Of a DNA stretch of 64,000 bases, positions 55,912 to 64,000 are shown in pieces; position 1 is the stretch's first letter; every line of letters starts with the position of its first letter. Source of the stretch: Arthrobacter sp. NtRootA1. GTDB taxonomy: Bacteria; Actinomycetota; Actinomycetes; Actinomycetales; Micrococcaceae. The stretch lies in NCBI RefSeq assembly GCF_019976975.1, contig NZ_AP024630.1, positions 2,356,001 through 2,420,000 on the forward strand, written 5' to 3'. Position numbers and translations under genes: made by a program. The notes under the pieces are model-generated. The model was not told the origin of the DNA. It worked only from the letters and a program-made list of their open reading frames with translations, and made no database searches.

Positions 55912-56628
55912 ATGATCATCTCCACCGAGTCCCTCTCCGCAGAAGCCGCCTACAAGCTGCTGATCGGATCGATCCTGCCTCGACCCATCGCCTGGGTCAG
56001 CACCGTATCCCCCCAAGGGATCGCCAACATCGCCCCGATTTCTTTTTTCACGTGCGTCGGCCGCAGGCCGCCGATGATTTCGATTTCCCTGCAGCCCCGC
56101 GCTGACGGCGTGTCCTTGAAGGACACGTTCACGAATATCCGCGACACGGGGGAGTTTGTGGTCAACATGGCCACCGTGCCCAACTCCGATGCCGTGCACC
56201 GCTCCGCTTACGAATTCGCACCGGAAGAGGACGAGTTCGACCTCCTTGGCCTTGAAAAAGCTGCATGCGAGGTGATCTCCGTGCCGCGCGTAGCAACGGC
56301 GCCTATCGCTTATGAATGCAAGGTAGACAGGATCATCGCAGTCAATGAGGTGGAACATGTGGTTTGGGGGAAGATAGCGCGCTTCCACGTACGCGACGAC
56401 CTCTACCTGGAACGCGGACGCATCGACACCGCCGCACTCGCACCGGTAGGACGGCTCGCGGCCGAATACACCTACGTTGAAAATGCGTTCACCACGCCAC
56501 TTCCCGAGGAGACCCTGGCAGCGGTAAACGGCACCAGAATGCGGCGAATCGACGGATTGGACACCAACTTCTCCCCAATCGACACCCCACTCTGGTCCCC
56601 GTCAGGATCCACCAAACCTTCCGAGTAG
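55912..56628 (+). CDS. Flavin reductase-like domain protein
   Basis: A 238-residue FMN-binding split-barrel protein. Family motifs include LLIGSILPRPIAWVSTVSPQ, NIAPISFFTCVGRRPPMISI, KDTFTNIRDTGEFVVNMAT and CEVISVPRVATAP. It resembles the DIM6/NTAB group, which supply reduced flavin to monooxygenases or act as flavin-dependent oxidoreductases. ATG 55912 is preferred to TTG 55906. No flavin-dependent monooxygenase is directly adjacent; the FAD protein at 60835 is of another type. Confidence 0.8.
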   Translation: MIISTESLSAEAAYKLLIGSILPRPIAWVSTVSPQGIANIAPISFFTCVGRRPPMISISLQPRADGVSLKDTFTNIRDTGEFVVNMATVPNSDAVHRSAYEFAPEEDEFDLLGLEKAACEVISVPRVATAPIAYECKVDRIIAVNEVEHVVWGKIARFHVRDDLYLERGRIDTAALAPVGRLAAEYTYVENAFTTPLPEETLAAVNGTRMRRIDGLDTNFSPIDTPLWSPSGSTKPSE

Positions 56629-56920
56629 CGGCATTGGCGACGTCCCTCACAACCACGGTTGTTGACGGACGTCGCCAGGACGCAACGGTCCGATGCAACA
56701 TGCCGGCGGACAACGAGCGGTCTTTTGGTGACACTCGGCCTACGCCGATGTCAGTGGCACCAGCACTCGATGCCGGATGTTGGTGATCAACCGGCCGCTG
56801 TCGGTGGTGTCTGGTCCCGGGTCAGCACACCGATCCAGCTCCCGAACGAGAGCCACCACGTTGTGTCGTAATTAGTCTTGCCCCTGGAGCGGCCGTGGCT
56901 ACCCCGGGGAGCACGCTGGC
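56629..56920. other. Intergenic stretch before the PucR gene
   Basis: 292 bases with no gene seen. It probably contains the promoter of the PucR gene. Confidence 0.4.
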
Positions 56921-58279
56921 GTGTCCCAGCCGAGCTCTCCGGGGGCGATAGACGGCATGCTCCCCGACAGTGATGCGGAGGCTTTCGTGAGCGAACTGGT
57001 CGTGAGCACCACTCCTGACCCTGTAACTGCACACGTGATCGAGGTCGGAGCCGTGCTGAATGCACAGCTCTCCGACATCGTCGCCCAGATGCAAACCGGT
57101 TTGGTCGAGCGGATCACCGAGCTCGGTGGTGATACCGGCCTCATCGGCCTGCTGGGGGCCAGTGTCGAAGGCAATGTTGACAACATCGTGCACGCCCTGC
57201 AGCACGGCATGCGCGGTGAACAACTCGAGCCCCCTTCCGCGGCCTACGAGTATGCGCGTCGGCTGGCTCAGAGGGGGGTTCCCGTCAACGCGTTGATCCG
57301 GGCGTATCGGCTCGGGCAGCAATATGTCCTGCGACAGGCATTCGACGTCTCGTGCCGAATCGAGACAGCAGCTGATATTAGGGCCGGCGCGTACGACCGT
57401 ATGGTGACTGAGGTTTCCGATTACATCGACTGGATGTCCCAGGGTGTGGTTGCGGTCTACGAAGAGGAACGTGAGTCATGGCTGGCCGGCCAAGCCAACA
57501 GCCGCAACGCCAAGGTGCGGGAGTTGCTCGCCTCACCGGGAAACGACGTTGACGCCGCCGAAGCCACGCTGGGCTATCGGTTGCGGGGCCGCCACGTCGC
57601 GGTCGTAGTCTGGGTCGATCAGCGCAGCACGAATCAGGACCAGCTCAGCCGGTTCGCAAAGGCAACCCGCGCGCTGGCTGAGCGGCTCCACAGCACCGGT
57701 CCGCCCCTGCTCGTCGGCGTCGACGGAGCTACGGCATGGGGGTGGATACCCGTTCCAGGCAGCTACCGCTTCGACCCTGCCGTGACCGAATGGAATACGG
57801 GATCCAAGCAGGAGATGCCGGTTCCACGCTTCGCACTGAGCGCCAGCGGGCTCGGACTTGACGGGTTCCGTAACGCTCATCATCAGGCGCTTCAGGTCCA
57901 GCACCTGGCCCTACAGGCTCAGCACCCCACACGCACTGTCCTGTCCTACGAGGAACCCGGCCTGGCGCTGGCGGCGCTGTTGTCGCAGCAATTGGATGCG
58001 ACATGTTCATGGCTCGGCACTGTTCTGGGCGATCTGGTGATAGACAACGAACTGCACCAGCGGCACCGGGAGACCCTGCTGGCGTTCCTTCGGCATGAGG
58101 GCAGCTATACGGCGACCGCCGAGGCAATGATGATGCACAAGAATTCCATCAAGTACCGCATCGCCTCGGCCCAGAAGATCCTTGGTCGTGCTCTGCTGGA
58201 GGACCGGCTGTCCATCGAGGCAGCCCTGACTGTATGTCATTGGCTCGGGCCGGCCGTTTTGCGTCAAGTCCCGTCCTGA
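56921..58279 (+). CDS. PucR-family transcriptional regulator
   Basis: A 452-residue protein. The N-terminal RsbR-like region has LLGASVEGNVDNIVHALQHG and RRLAQRGVPVNALIRAYRLGQ; the middle is a degenerate cyclase-like domain. The C-terminal helix-turn-helix reads LLAFLRHEGSYTATAEAMM then HKNSIKYRIASAQKILGR. The GTG start has GGGGAG nine bases upstream. It points towards the DUF3556/flavoprotein genes, suggesting that it regulates them. A fragment of a second gene of this type occurs at 62290-62473. Confidence 0.85.
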   Translation: MSQPSSPGAIDGMLPDSDAEAFVSELVVSTTPDPVTAHVIEVGAVLNAQLSDIVAQMQTGLVERITELGGDTGLIGLLGASVEGNVDNIVHALQHGMRGEQLEPPSAAYEYARRLAQRGVPVNALIRAYRLGQQYVLRQAFDVSCRIETAADIRAGAYDRMVTEVSDYIDWMSQGVVAVYEEERESWLAGQANSRNAKVRELLASPGNDVDAAEATLGYRLRGRHVAVVVWVDQRSTNQDQLSRFAKATRALAERLHSTGPPLLVGVDGATAWGWIPVPGSYRFDPAVTEWNTGSKQEMPVPRFALSASGLGLDGFRNAHHQALQVQHLALQAQHPTRTVLSYEEPGLALAALLSQQLDATCSWLGTVLGDLVIDNELHQRHRETLLAFLRHEGSYTATAEAMMMHKNSIKYRIASAQKILGRALLEDRLSIEAALTVCHWLGPAVLRQVPS

Positions 58280-58888
58280 CCGTGGGCCCTGCGGCATGCC
58301 ACTGCCCGATGGGCCCCTCTCAGATGGCTTTTGGTTTCTACGAACAAAGACGGCAGCAAGCTTCGTTTCGACGTGACGTAGGACACCTTCCCTTACCGGC
58401 CTAGAGTCGTGACTACCGCAATATCCGATCTGCGGACAGTCCCTCAAAGGGACCTTTGAACGGCAACGTCGCCGTACGAAAGGACACAGGCTATGGGCTA
58501 TAAGACAGGGGATTTCCCTCCCGTGAACCCTGAAACATTTCTTGGCAAACCTCTGTTTGAGCGCGTTAAGTCGCTCGCGCTGCACTGGGTGGATTAGGGG
58601 ACGACCAAGGTGATCCAGCTGATGAAGGTGAAAATACCCGCCGCCATATTGTCCTCGAGTCTTTGCCGAGAAACCCAGTCGGCACGATCGATAAACCTGA
58701 TCTGAGGCGGCGAACAGCGCCGTTTTAATCTGCCAAACCGGGGAGTGGCCAGCCGGCCTCTAGCCACGCCACATCAACTTCTATGCGCGGTTTTCCTCAG
58801 CCTGATGCCCGGGGTAACACCGCGATTTTCGATGCCAAAGCCACCGCACGATGAGTCGTGCCCAAAATCTGCCACCAAAGGAGTTGTC
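58280..58888. other. Intergenic stretch with a DUF3556 remnant
   Basis: It holds a short leader and the remnant at 58493-58705. AAAGGAGTTGTC immediately before 58889 is the binding site of the next gene. No other gene seen. Confidence 0.5.
58493..58705 (+). pseudogene. Remnant of a second DUF3556 gene
   Basis: ATG 58493 with GAAAGGAC upstream encodes MGYKTGDFPPVNPETFLGKP and FERVKSLALHWVD, ending at TAG (58595-58597). The same frame continues GTTKVIQLMKVKIPAAIL to a stop at 58703-58705. It aligns with the start of the intact DUF3556 protein at 58889 (MGYKIPRFPNADPEELIRRP) and fits the family form HWVDYGT, so TAG replaces a Tyr codon. The rest of the gene is gone. Evidence for a former tandem pair. 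Confidence 0.75.
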
Positions 58889-60838
58889 ATGGGTTACAAA
58901 ATTCCACGGTTTCCGAATGCGGATCCCGAAGAGTTGATTCGCCGTCCGCTACAGAAACGTCTGAAGTTCCTGTCAAAGGAGTGGGGTGAGTGGGGGTTCG
59001 GCGCAGCGCGCAAAATCTCCGTGATGTATCTGGCCAAGCTATTCGGGGCATGGCTGATCGGTGGCGCGCTCCTCGTCACCCTCACCTCGCACCTGAACCC
59101 GCTTGATGTGGGGTCATGGTGGACGAATCCGATTGTCTACCAGAAGCTCGTCGTCATGACGATGCTGCTCGAAGCCATTGGAATCGCAGGGTCCTGGGGT
59201 CCGCTTGCAGGGAAGTTTGGCCCGCTAACGGGCGGAATCCTATTCTGGTCCCGCCCCGGCACGATCAAACTGAGCCCTTATAAGTGGGTGCCCTTCACCG
59301 GTGGTAGCCGTCGCACCGTGGTCGATGTGTTTCTCTATTACGGCTTCTTGTTCTCCTTGAGCGCGGCGCTTTTCCTGCCGGGGCAATCTGCGGCGGACCT
59401 GCCGGCCCTTGAGCGATTCCAGAGGTTCCTAACAGACCCCGCTGACGGCGTACCGAGCTGGCTTTCGCAGAATGCCGAGAGCTTCCTGCTGATTCAGACC
59501 ACGCCGCTCATTTTTGCGGTGATCTTCCTCGTGCTCGTCGGACTACGGGACAAGATCATCTTCCTTGCCGCGCGGTCTGAGCAGTACCTCCTGCCAGTGG
59601 TGTTCTTCATCGCGTTCCCGAACCTGTTCGAGGTCACCGACATGATCATCGCGCTGAAGATCTTCCTGGTCACGGTTTGGGTGGGGGCGGGCTTCTCGAA
59701 AATGAACCGACACTTCAGCCTGGTGATCCCGCCGATGCTCGCCAACACGCCGTTCTGGCCGCCTCGGTGGCTTAAAAAGAGGACGTTCAAGGATTTCGAC
59801 AATGATGACCTACGCCCGGGCCCCCTGGCACACTTCTTCTCGCACGTGCTCGGCACGATCGTCGAACTTACAGCACCCCTCACCATGCTCTTCGTCGTCG
59901 GCACCGCGTTTGGAGGCCAGACAACGGTAACCCTGGCGACGCTGCTCATGGTCGGTTTCTGCTTCTTCATCATCTCGACGTTCCCGGTTGCTGTGCCGCT
60001 TGAGTGGAACCTACTGTTCGCGATTTGCGCGGTGATTTTCTTCATCGGCTACCCGAACTCTGCCGGGTTTAGTGCGTTCGATATGTCGGAGCCGTGGATG
60101 CCTTTTGCGGTCATCGCTATTCCGCTGTTCCTCGTGATCTTCGGGAGCATTCGCCCCGACAAGGTCTCGTTCCTCGCCTCGCTCAGGCAGTACGGTGGCA
60201 ACTGGGCTACAGCACTCTGGGCTATCCATCCGGATGCCGAAAAGAAGCTTCACCGGGTGTACCGCCCGACGAAGGATCAGATTGATCAAATCCAGGCGAT
60301 GGGGCTGCCCTATCCACTGGCAGAGGCCTTCTTTGAGATGGTCCTAGGTTGGCGCTCACTTCACAGCCAAGCTCGTGGACTATTTTCGCTGCTGTTGAAG
60401 GAGGTACCTGATATCGACCACCGACGCATCCGCGAAGCAGAATTCGCCTGTAATGCGATGATCGGCTTCAACTTCGGCGAGGGACATTTCCACAACGAAG
60501 AACTCATCGCCGCGATCCAGGAAGAGGCGCAGTTCGAGCCGGGGGAGTTGATCGTGGCGTGGGTGGAGTCTGAAGCGCTCTGGCACGGCTACCAGGAATA
60601 CAAACTGATCGATGCCGCACTCGGCGTCGTTGAGCGGGGGAGATGGCAGGTGAAAGATGCCGTCGAAGAGCAGCCCTGGCTGCCGAACGGGCCCATTCCC
60701 CTCACCATGACCTGGCGCTCGCCAGACTTCAACAAGCTGCAATTCACCGCGACCGATATTGTTGGGCCAGATGCGGTTCCCCAGCCACTCGAAGAGTTGG
60801 TCGAAGCCGAAGCGCACGCGGAGGAAATGGCTCGATGA
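58889..60838 (+). CDS. DUF3556 multispanning membrane protein
   Basis: A 649-residue protein with about eight to ten hydrophobic segments in the first 440 residues, for example LFGAWLIGGALLVTLTS and FIISTFPVAVPLEWNLLFAI. The MGYK...FP start and YQKLVVMTMLLEAIGIAGSW are typical of DUF3556 membrane proteins of actinobacteria. A soluble C-terminal domain follows (FFEMVLGWRSLHSQARGLFS). ATG 58889 has AAAGGAG at proper spacing. An extension to 58745 is open but unlikely. The stop overlaps the start of the FAD oxidoreductase (ATGA), so the two are coupled. Function unknown; probably a lipid- or terpenoid-linked membrane enzyme partner. Confidence 0.75.
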   Translation: MGYKIPRFPNADPEELIRRPLQKRLKFLSKEWGEWGFGAARKISVMYLAKLFGAWLIGGALLVTLTSHLNPLDVGSWWTNPIVYQKLVVMTMLLEAIGIAGSWGPLAGKFGPLTGGILFWSRPGTIKLSPYKWVPFTGGSRRTVVDVFLYYGFLFSLSAALFLPGQSAADLPALERFQRFLTDPADGVPSWLSQNAESFLLIQTTPLIFAVIFLVLVGLRDKIIFLAARSEQYLLPVVFFIAFPNLFEVTDMIIALKIFLVTVWVGAGFSKMNRHFSLVIPPMLANTPFWPPRWLKKRTFKDFDNDDLRPGPLAHFFSHVLGTIVELTAPLTMLFVVGTAFGGQTTVTLATLLMVGFCFFIISTFPVAVPLEWNLLFAICAVIFFIGYPNSAGFSAFDMSEPWMPFAVIAIPLFLVIFGSIRPDKVSFLASLRQYGGNWATALWAIHPDAEKKLHRVYRPTKDQIDQIQAMGLPYPLAEAFFEMVLGWRSLHSQARGLFSLLLKEVPDIDHRRIREAEFACNAMIGFNFGEGHFHNEELIAAIQEEAQFEPGELIVAWVESEALWHGYQEYKLIDAALGVVERGRWQVKDAVEEQPWLPNGPIPLTMTWRSPDFNKLQFTATDIVGPDAVPQPLEELVEAEAHAEEMAR

Positions 60839-62283
60839 CCAGTGCGATCGTCGTCGGAAGCGGGCCCAACGGGCTCGCAGCCGCAACCGTGCTGGTTCGC
60901 GCCGGCGTCGAAGTCACCGTTGTTGAGGCCGCGGATCAGTTGGGCGGGGGCGCCCGCTCAACCGAGTCACCCCTCGCGGGACTTGTGCAGGATCACTGCG
61001 CAGCCGTGCACCCGATGGCTCCCGGATCCCCATTCTTTCAGACGCTTGACCTGGAAGAAATGGGGGTCCGATGGGCCTACGCACCCATCGATGCCGCGCA
61101 CCCGCTCGACTCCGGCGAGCCCGGGCTTCTCCACAGGTCGATTGGGGATACGGCCGCGGGGTTGGGACGAGACGGGGGGAAATGGGAGAGGGCGTTTGGG
61201 TCGCTGTCGCGATCCTTCGACCGACTCTCTCCGGTCATCATGTCACCGCTGCTCCGGATCCCGAAGCACCCACTATTGCTCGCCCGGATGGGAGCCGTCG
61301 CCGGCCCACCACCCACGCTCGTTGCTCGGTGGTTCAGGGATGAGCGGGCGCGCTCGCTCTTCATGGGCGTGGCAGCGCACGCCCTCCAGCCGCTCAATCT
61401 ACCCCTCGTCACGGGCATCGGTGCCGGAATCATCATCGCCGGTCACGCTGTAGGCTGGCCCGTGGTCGAGGGCGGCACTGGCCGCTTCACTGAAGCGCAC
61501 ATCAGCACACTTCGGGCGCAGGGCGTTCGGTTCGAGACCGGACAGCGCATCAACCGGCTGCACGACCTCCCGCCCACGGACATCACTATTCTCGATGTGC
61601 ACCCGCATGCCGCTGCAGGCATACTAGCCGAGCAACAGCCGCAGAGTGGCCAGCGCGCGTACCGGAAGTTCCGGCCTGGGCCCGCTACGTTCAAGATCGA
61701 CTTCGCGGTGGACGGGGGCGTGCCTTGGCGAGACCCGGAAGTAGGCCTTGCAGGCACCGTCCACCTCGGGGGCAACTCTGCGGAGATCATCGCCACCGAG
61801 CGACAGGTCGCCTCCGGGCAGATGCCAGAGAGGCCTTTTGTACTTGTCGGGCAGCAGGCTGTCGCCGACCCTACCCGAGCGAACGGATCGATCGTTCCAA
61901 TCTACGCCTACGCGCATGTGCCGAACGGCTACACGGGGAACGCGACAGGGCACATCATCGCCCAGATCGAGCGCTTCGCACCCGGGTTCCGGGACCGGAT
62001 CGTTGGGCTGAGCGTGCGCACTCCGGCCCAGACCTCCGCCGAGAATCCGAACTTCGTCGGCGGCGATATTCTCACGGGCGCGAAATCACCACTGCAGTTT
62101 CTCCTCGGCCCCAAGCTGAGCGCCCATCCCTACGATACCGGCGTCCCCGGCGTCTACCTGTGCTCCGCAGCAACGCCGCCCGGGCCCGGCATTCACGGCA
62201 TGGGCGGATACAACTCGGCGCAACGCGCGCTCCGGTACTTGACTCACCAAGCCGCAGCGAAGATGGAGTTCTCCATAACTTGA
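60835..62283 (+). CDS. Phytoene-dehydrogenase-like FAD oxidoreductase
   Basis: A 482-residue protein. The N-terminal dinucleotide motif is VVGSGPNGLAAAT (residues 6-18) and GGGARSTE follows. The C-terminal FAD motif is GVYLCSAATPPGPGIHGMGG. The layout is that of the COG1233 phytoene desaturase/carotenoid or squalene oxidoreductase family rather than amine oxidases. Its ATG overlaps the DUF3556 stop, so the two are made as a unit. No carotenoid or terpene synthesis gene is nearby. Possibly a membrane-lipid or isoprenoid dehydrogenase. Confidence 0.8.
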   Translation: MTSAIVVGSGPNGLAAATVLVRAGVEVTVVEAADQLGGGARSTESPLAGLVQDHCAAVHPMAPGSPFFQTLDLEEMGVRWAYAPIDAAHPLDSGEPGLLHRSIGDTAAGLGRDGGKWERAFGSLSRSFDRLSPVIMSPLLRIPKHPLLLARMGAVAGPPPTLVARWFRDERARSLFMGVAAHALQPLNLPLVTGIGAGIIIAGHAVGWPVVEGGTGRFTEAHISTLRAQGVRFETGQRINRLHDLPPTDITILDVHPHAAAGILAEQQPQSGQRAYRKFRPGPATFKIDFAVDGGVPWRDPEVGLAGTVHLGGNSAEIIATERQVASGQMPERPFVLVGQQAVADPTRANGSIVPIYAYAHVPNGYTGNATGHIIAQIERFAPGFRDRIVGLSVRTPAQTSAENPNFVGGDILTGAKSPLQFLLGPKLSAHPYDTGVPGVYLCSAATPPGPGIHGMGGYNSAQRALRYLTHQAAAKMEFSIT

Positions 62284-62289
62284 CCACAC

Positions 62290-62473
62290 CAGGATTCACG
62301 CACGGTGATCAGCAGATGCGCGAGCTCGTGGCGCAAGTAGGGCGCAAGCTGCAAGAAATGGGTCCACAAATCGGCGACGACATGACAGAGCTGCTCTCAA
62401 CACCTGTATTGGGATTGGATCAAGACCCCACTCGTCGAGATGCTTCATGCGAGCATCGACGGAAACGTCCGGA
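62290..62473 (+). pseudogene. Scrap of a second PucR-family regulator gene
   Basis: MRELVAQVGRKLQEMGPQIG, reading to ELLST, is an N-terminal PucR-like start. After a frameshift near 62400 the next frame reads LVEMLHASIDGNVRTLG, which resembles LLGASVEGNVDNIVHAL in the intact PucR at 56921. It has no HTH and ends by fusing to a CGNR scrap. It is a deletion scar. Confidence 0.6.
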
Positions 62474-62623
62474 CCCTGGGCGGGAACCGTAGCTCCCCCC
62501 GACCTGCTCGCCACCCTAAATGGCGGGCAGAAAGAGCCGACAAGGTGACCGAGCAGTGGACCTCTATGGACGACTTGCTCTGGGCGAAAACACTGCCCAG
62601 GTTGACGGAAAACGACCGCAAAG
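62474..62623 (+). pseudogene. Internal scrap of a CGNR regulator gene
   Basis: The bases starting GGAACCGTAGCTCCCCC and running past GACCTGCTCGCCACCCTAA match positions 55253-55395 of the intact CGNR gene with few differences (for example GGAACCATAGCTCCCCC). The zinc-finger part is absent. With the PucR scrap before it, this is a compressed relic of a third copy of the 55-58 kb module. Confidence 0.75.
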
Positions 62624-62726
62624 TGCACCCACTGCCCTCATTGCCCAATCACCGTGCCTGCGAAAACCAAGCATCACGAACACCTTCAACGCAACATTGT
62701 CTATAAAGGGAAGATGGAAGAAACCA

Positions 62727-63701
62727 GTGAAAGCAGCAGTCATACGTAGTTGGGGCGGTCCGGAACAATTTTCCGTCGAAACAGTGGCCGATCCGGAACC
62801 CGGACCGGGCGAGGTAATCGTCGAACTTCATGCCAGCGCCCTGAACTGGCACGACGTCCTCGTCCGGCAAACCGGCCGGGGGTTCACAACCCCCAGCATT
62901 CTCGGCATCGACGGGGCCGGAATCCGCCAGGATACGGGCGAGAAGACTGTCATCTTCCCAGGGCTGAATTGGGGAAAAAATGCGGCAGCGCCCGGAAAGG
63001 ATTTCTCCATCCTCGGTGACGGTACAGACGGAACCTACGCCCAACTTGTTGCAGTTCCCGTCGAAAACCTGTTCCCTATGCCCAAACACCTCTCGTGGGC
63101 CGAGGCGGCTGCGCTTCCCTGCGCGGGGCTTACCGCGTACCGGGCACTCTTTATGCGGGCTGGGTTGCGGCTGGGTGAGACCGTGTTGGTCATTGGCGCC
63201 GGCAGCGGCGTCTCCACTTTCGCCATCATGTTCGCTGCCGCCGCTGAAGCCCGTGTGCTGGCAACGTCATCGAGTCAGGACAAGCTCGACTCGGTCCGTG
63301 CCATCGGTGTGGATAAGGGATTTCTCTACACAGACCCCGACTGGGTCCAGCAGGTACTCGAAGCCACAGGCGGCGGCGTGGACGTCATCGTCAACGGTGC
63401 CGGCGCGAACCTGCGCGACGCCATGGCATGTCTGAAGCCAGGAGGACGGATTGCTGTGTTCGGCGCATCTGCAGGAAGTACAGCGAAGATCGATATCGCG
63501 GACCTCTATTGGGGACAGGTATCAGTTCTCGGTACAACACTTGGAAGCCCCGATGACTTCGGACACATGCTCGAAATGATCGACAAGTACCAGATCCGCC
63601 CGATAATCGACTCCGTCTATTCCCTGACGGAAATCGTGGAGGCACACCGCCATCTCGAATCCAGAAACCATCTCGGGAAGCTCGTCCTGAGCCTCAGATA
63701 A
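62727..63701 (+). CDS. MDR-family quinone oxidoreductase/alcohol dehydrogenase-like protein
   Basis: A 324-residue zinc-independent member of the medium-chain dehydrogenase family. AAVIRSWGGPEQFSVETV opens the GroES-like domain, then LNWHDVLVRQTGRG. The cofactor motif VLVIGAGSGVSTFAIMFA is followed by GADVKGF-like positions and DVIVNGAGANLRDAMACLKPGG. The C-terminal end is VEAHRHLESRNHLGKLVLSL. GTG 62727 has GGAAG upstream; further upstream the frame overlaps the relics. Probably reduces an enone or quinone with NADPH. Confidence 0.8.
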   Translation: MKAAVIRSWGGPEQFSVETVADPEPGPGEVIVELHASALNWHDVLVRQTGRGFTTPSILGIDGAGIRQDTGEKTVIFPGLNWGKNAAAPGKDFSILGDGTDGTYAQLVAVPVENLFPMPKHLSWAEAAALPCAGLTAYRALFMRAGLRLGETVLVIGAGSGVSTFAIMFAAAAEARVLATSSSQDKLDSVRAIGVDKGFLYTDPDWVQQVLEATGGGVDVIVNGAGANLRDAMACLKPGGRIAVFGASAGSTAKIDIADLYWGQVSVLGTTLGSPDDFGHMLEMIDKYQIRPIIDSVYSLTEIVEAHRHLESRNHLGKLVLSLR

Positions 63702-64000
63702 GACGCTCCAAACCGCGACGGAAAATCCGAGCAATCCGTGATAGCGCCGCTCGTCCCATCCTTCCGCGGCCCAGGTCGTTCCCGTCAATAGCTGGGCGGG
63801 ATAACAGAATCTGGTCCCCAACGCGTAGTCGAAGTACTTGCCAGCGTTAGTCGCCGTTCAGGCACCCACATTGTGGGGCTCTCGCATGTAGCGAGGCTTG
63901 CTGTTGACGATAGAGCCTTGGGCGGCTTCAGCCTATGAGGCAAACCGCGCCTTCCGCGGCGTCCTTTGACGCGGGCGTGCGCTATGCCAGTTTTTCCCGG
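63702..64000. other. Right window edge, no gene recognised
   Basis: A minus-strand frame (63522-63821) overlaps the dehydrogenase gene antiparallel and looks like a shadow. I see nothing else in the last 300 bases. Confidence 0.4.

Noticed and set aside
60643..60834. N-terminal extension of the phytoene-dehydrogenase-like protein
   Set aside because: It overlaps the end of the DUF3556 gene in another frame. ATG 60835 directly precedes the FAD motif.
1..64000. CRISPR arrays, rRNA or prophage
   Set aside because: No regularly spaced repeats, rRNA-like stretches or structural phage genes were seen.

Overview
The window is high-GC actinobacterial chromosome. Gene families, codon choice and Shine-Dalgarno style (AAAGGA, GGAG) fit a soil member of the Micrococcaceae (Arthrobacter/Paenarthrobacter group). 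The genus is inferred from family resemblance only. No rRNA, credible tRNA, CRISPR array or complete mobile element was seen. The region is a catabolic accessory stretch: transporters, local regulators (TetR, three LacI/PucR-type pairs, HxlR, CGNR) and degradative enzymes, separated by debris of broken genes (recombinase, IS110, DUF4192, SMI1-like, GH43, SDR and DUF3556 remnants).

Layout. 0.6-2.9 kb: TetR regulator and an APC permease. 2.9-5.0 kb: a glycogen-debranching-like glucosidase (minus strand). 5.6-6.6 kb: a doubly broken DUF4192 gene. 7.0-9.0 kb: an AT-richer AAA ATPase and a lipoprotein. 9.3-14.4 kb: a LacI regulator divergent from a permease, a nitrilase-family amidase and a lysine/arginine 2-monooxygenase-like flavoenzyme (DavA/DavB type). 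14.4-23.2 kb: a PucR regulator divergent from an MHS transporter, a ThDP decarboxylase, a gamma-aminobutyraldehyde-dehydrogenase-like ALDH, an amidohydrolase and an N-carbamoyl-type M20 hydrolase. These two blocks look like parallel routes for nitrogen-rich amino acids or derived amides.

23.8-31.9 kb (minus strand): alpha/beta hydrolases, two SDRs, an AAHS-type aromatic-acid transporter, a tautomerase and an HxlR regulator. Two near-identical promoter/operator repeats precede the second hydrolase and the tautomerase. 32-35 kb: gene debris. 35.2-42.5 kb: carbohydrate block with LacI regulator, twin perfect palindromic operators, TIM-barrel isomerase, sugar porter, GH42 beta-galactosidase and aldo/keto reductase. 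43.9-51.1 kb: a complete beta-oxidation operon (acyl-CoA ligase, acyl-CoA dehydrogenase, thiolase, hydratase/3-hydroxyacyl-CoA dehydrogenase fusion, hydrolase).

52-55.8 kb: a cassette of MBL-fold hydrolase, alpha/beta hydrolase, SnoaL-like protein, second alpha/beta hydrolase and CGNR regulator. It is followed by flavin reductase, PucR regulator, a DUF3556 membrane protein coupled to a phytoene-dehydrogenase-like flavoprotein, and an MDR oxidoreductase. The most striking observation is that the cassette at 52-55 kb has a second, inverted, partly deleted copy at 23.8-25.2 kb. Each copy is intact where the other is broken: the 52-kb copy keeps the MBL gene but has a nonsense codon in its last hydrolase, and the 24-kb copy keeps that hydrolase but has lost most of the MBL gene and the two genes between. 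A third scrap of the same module lies at 62.3-62.6 kb.
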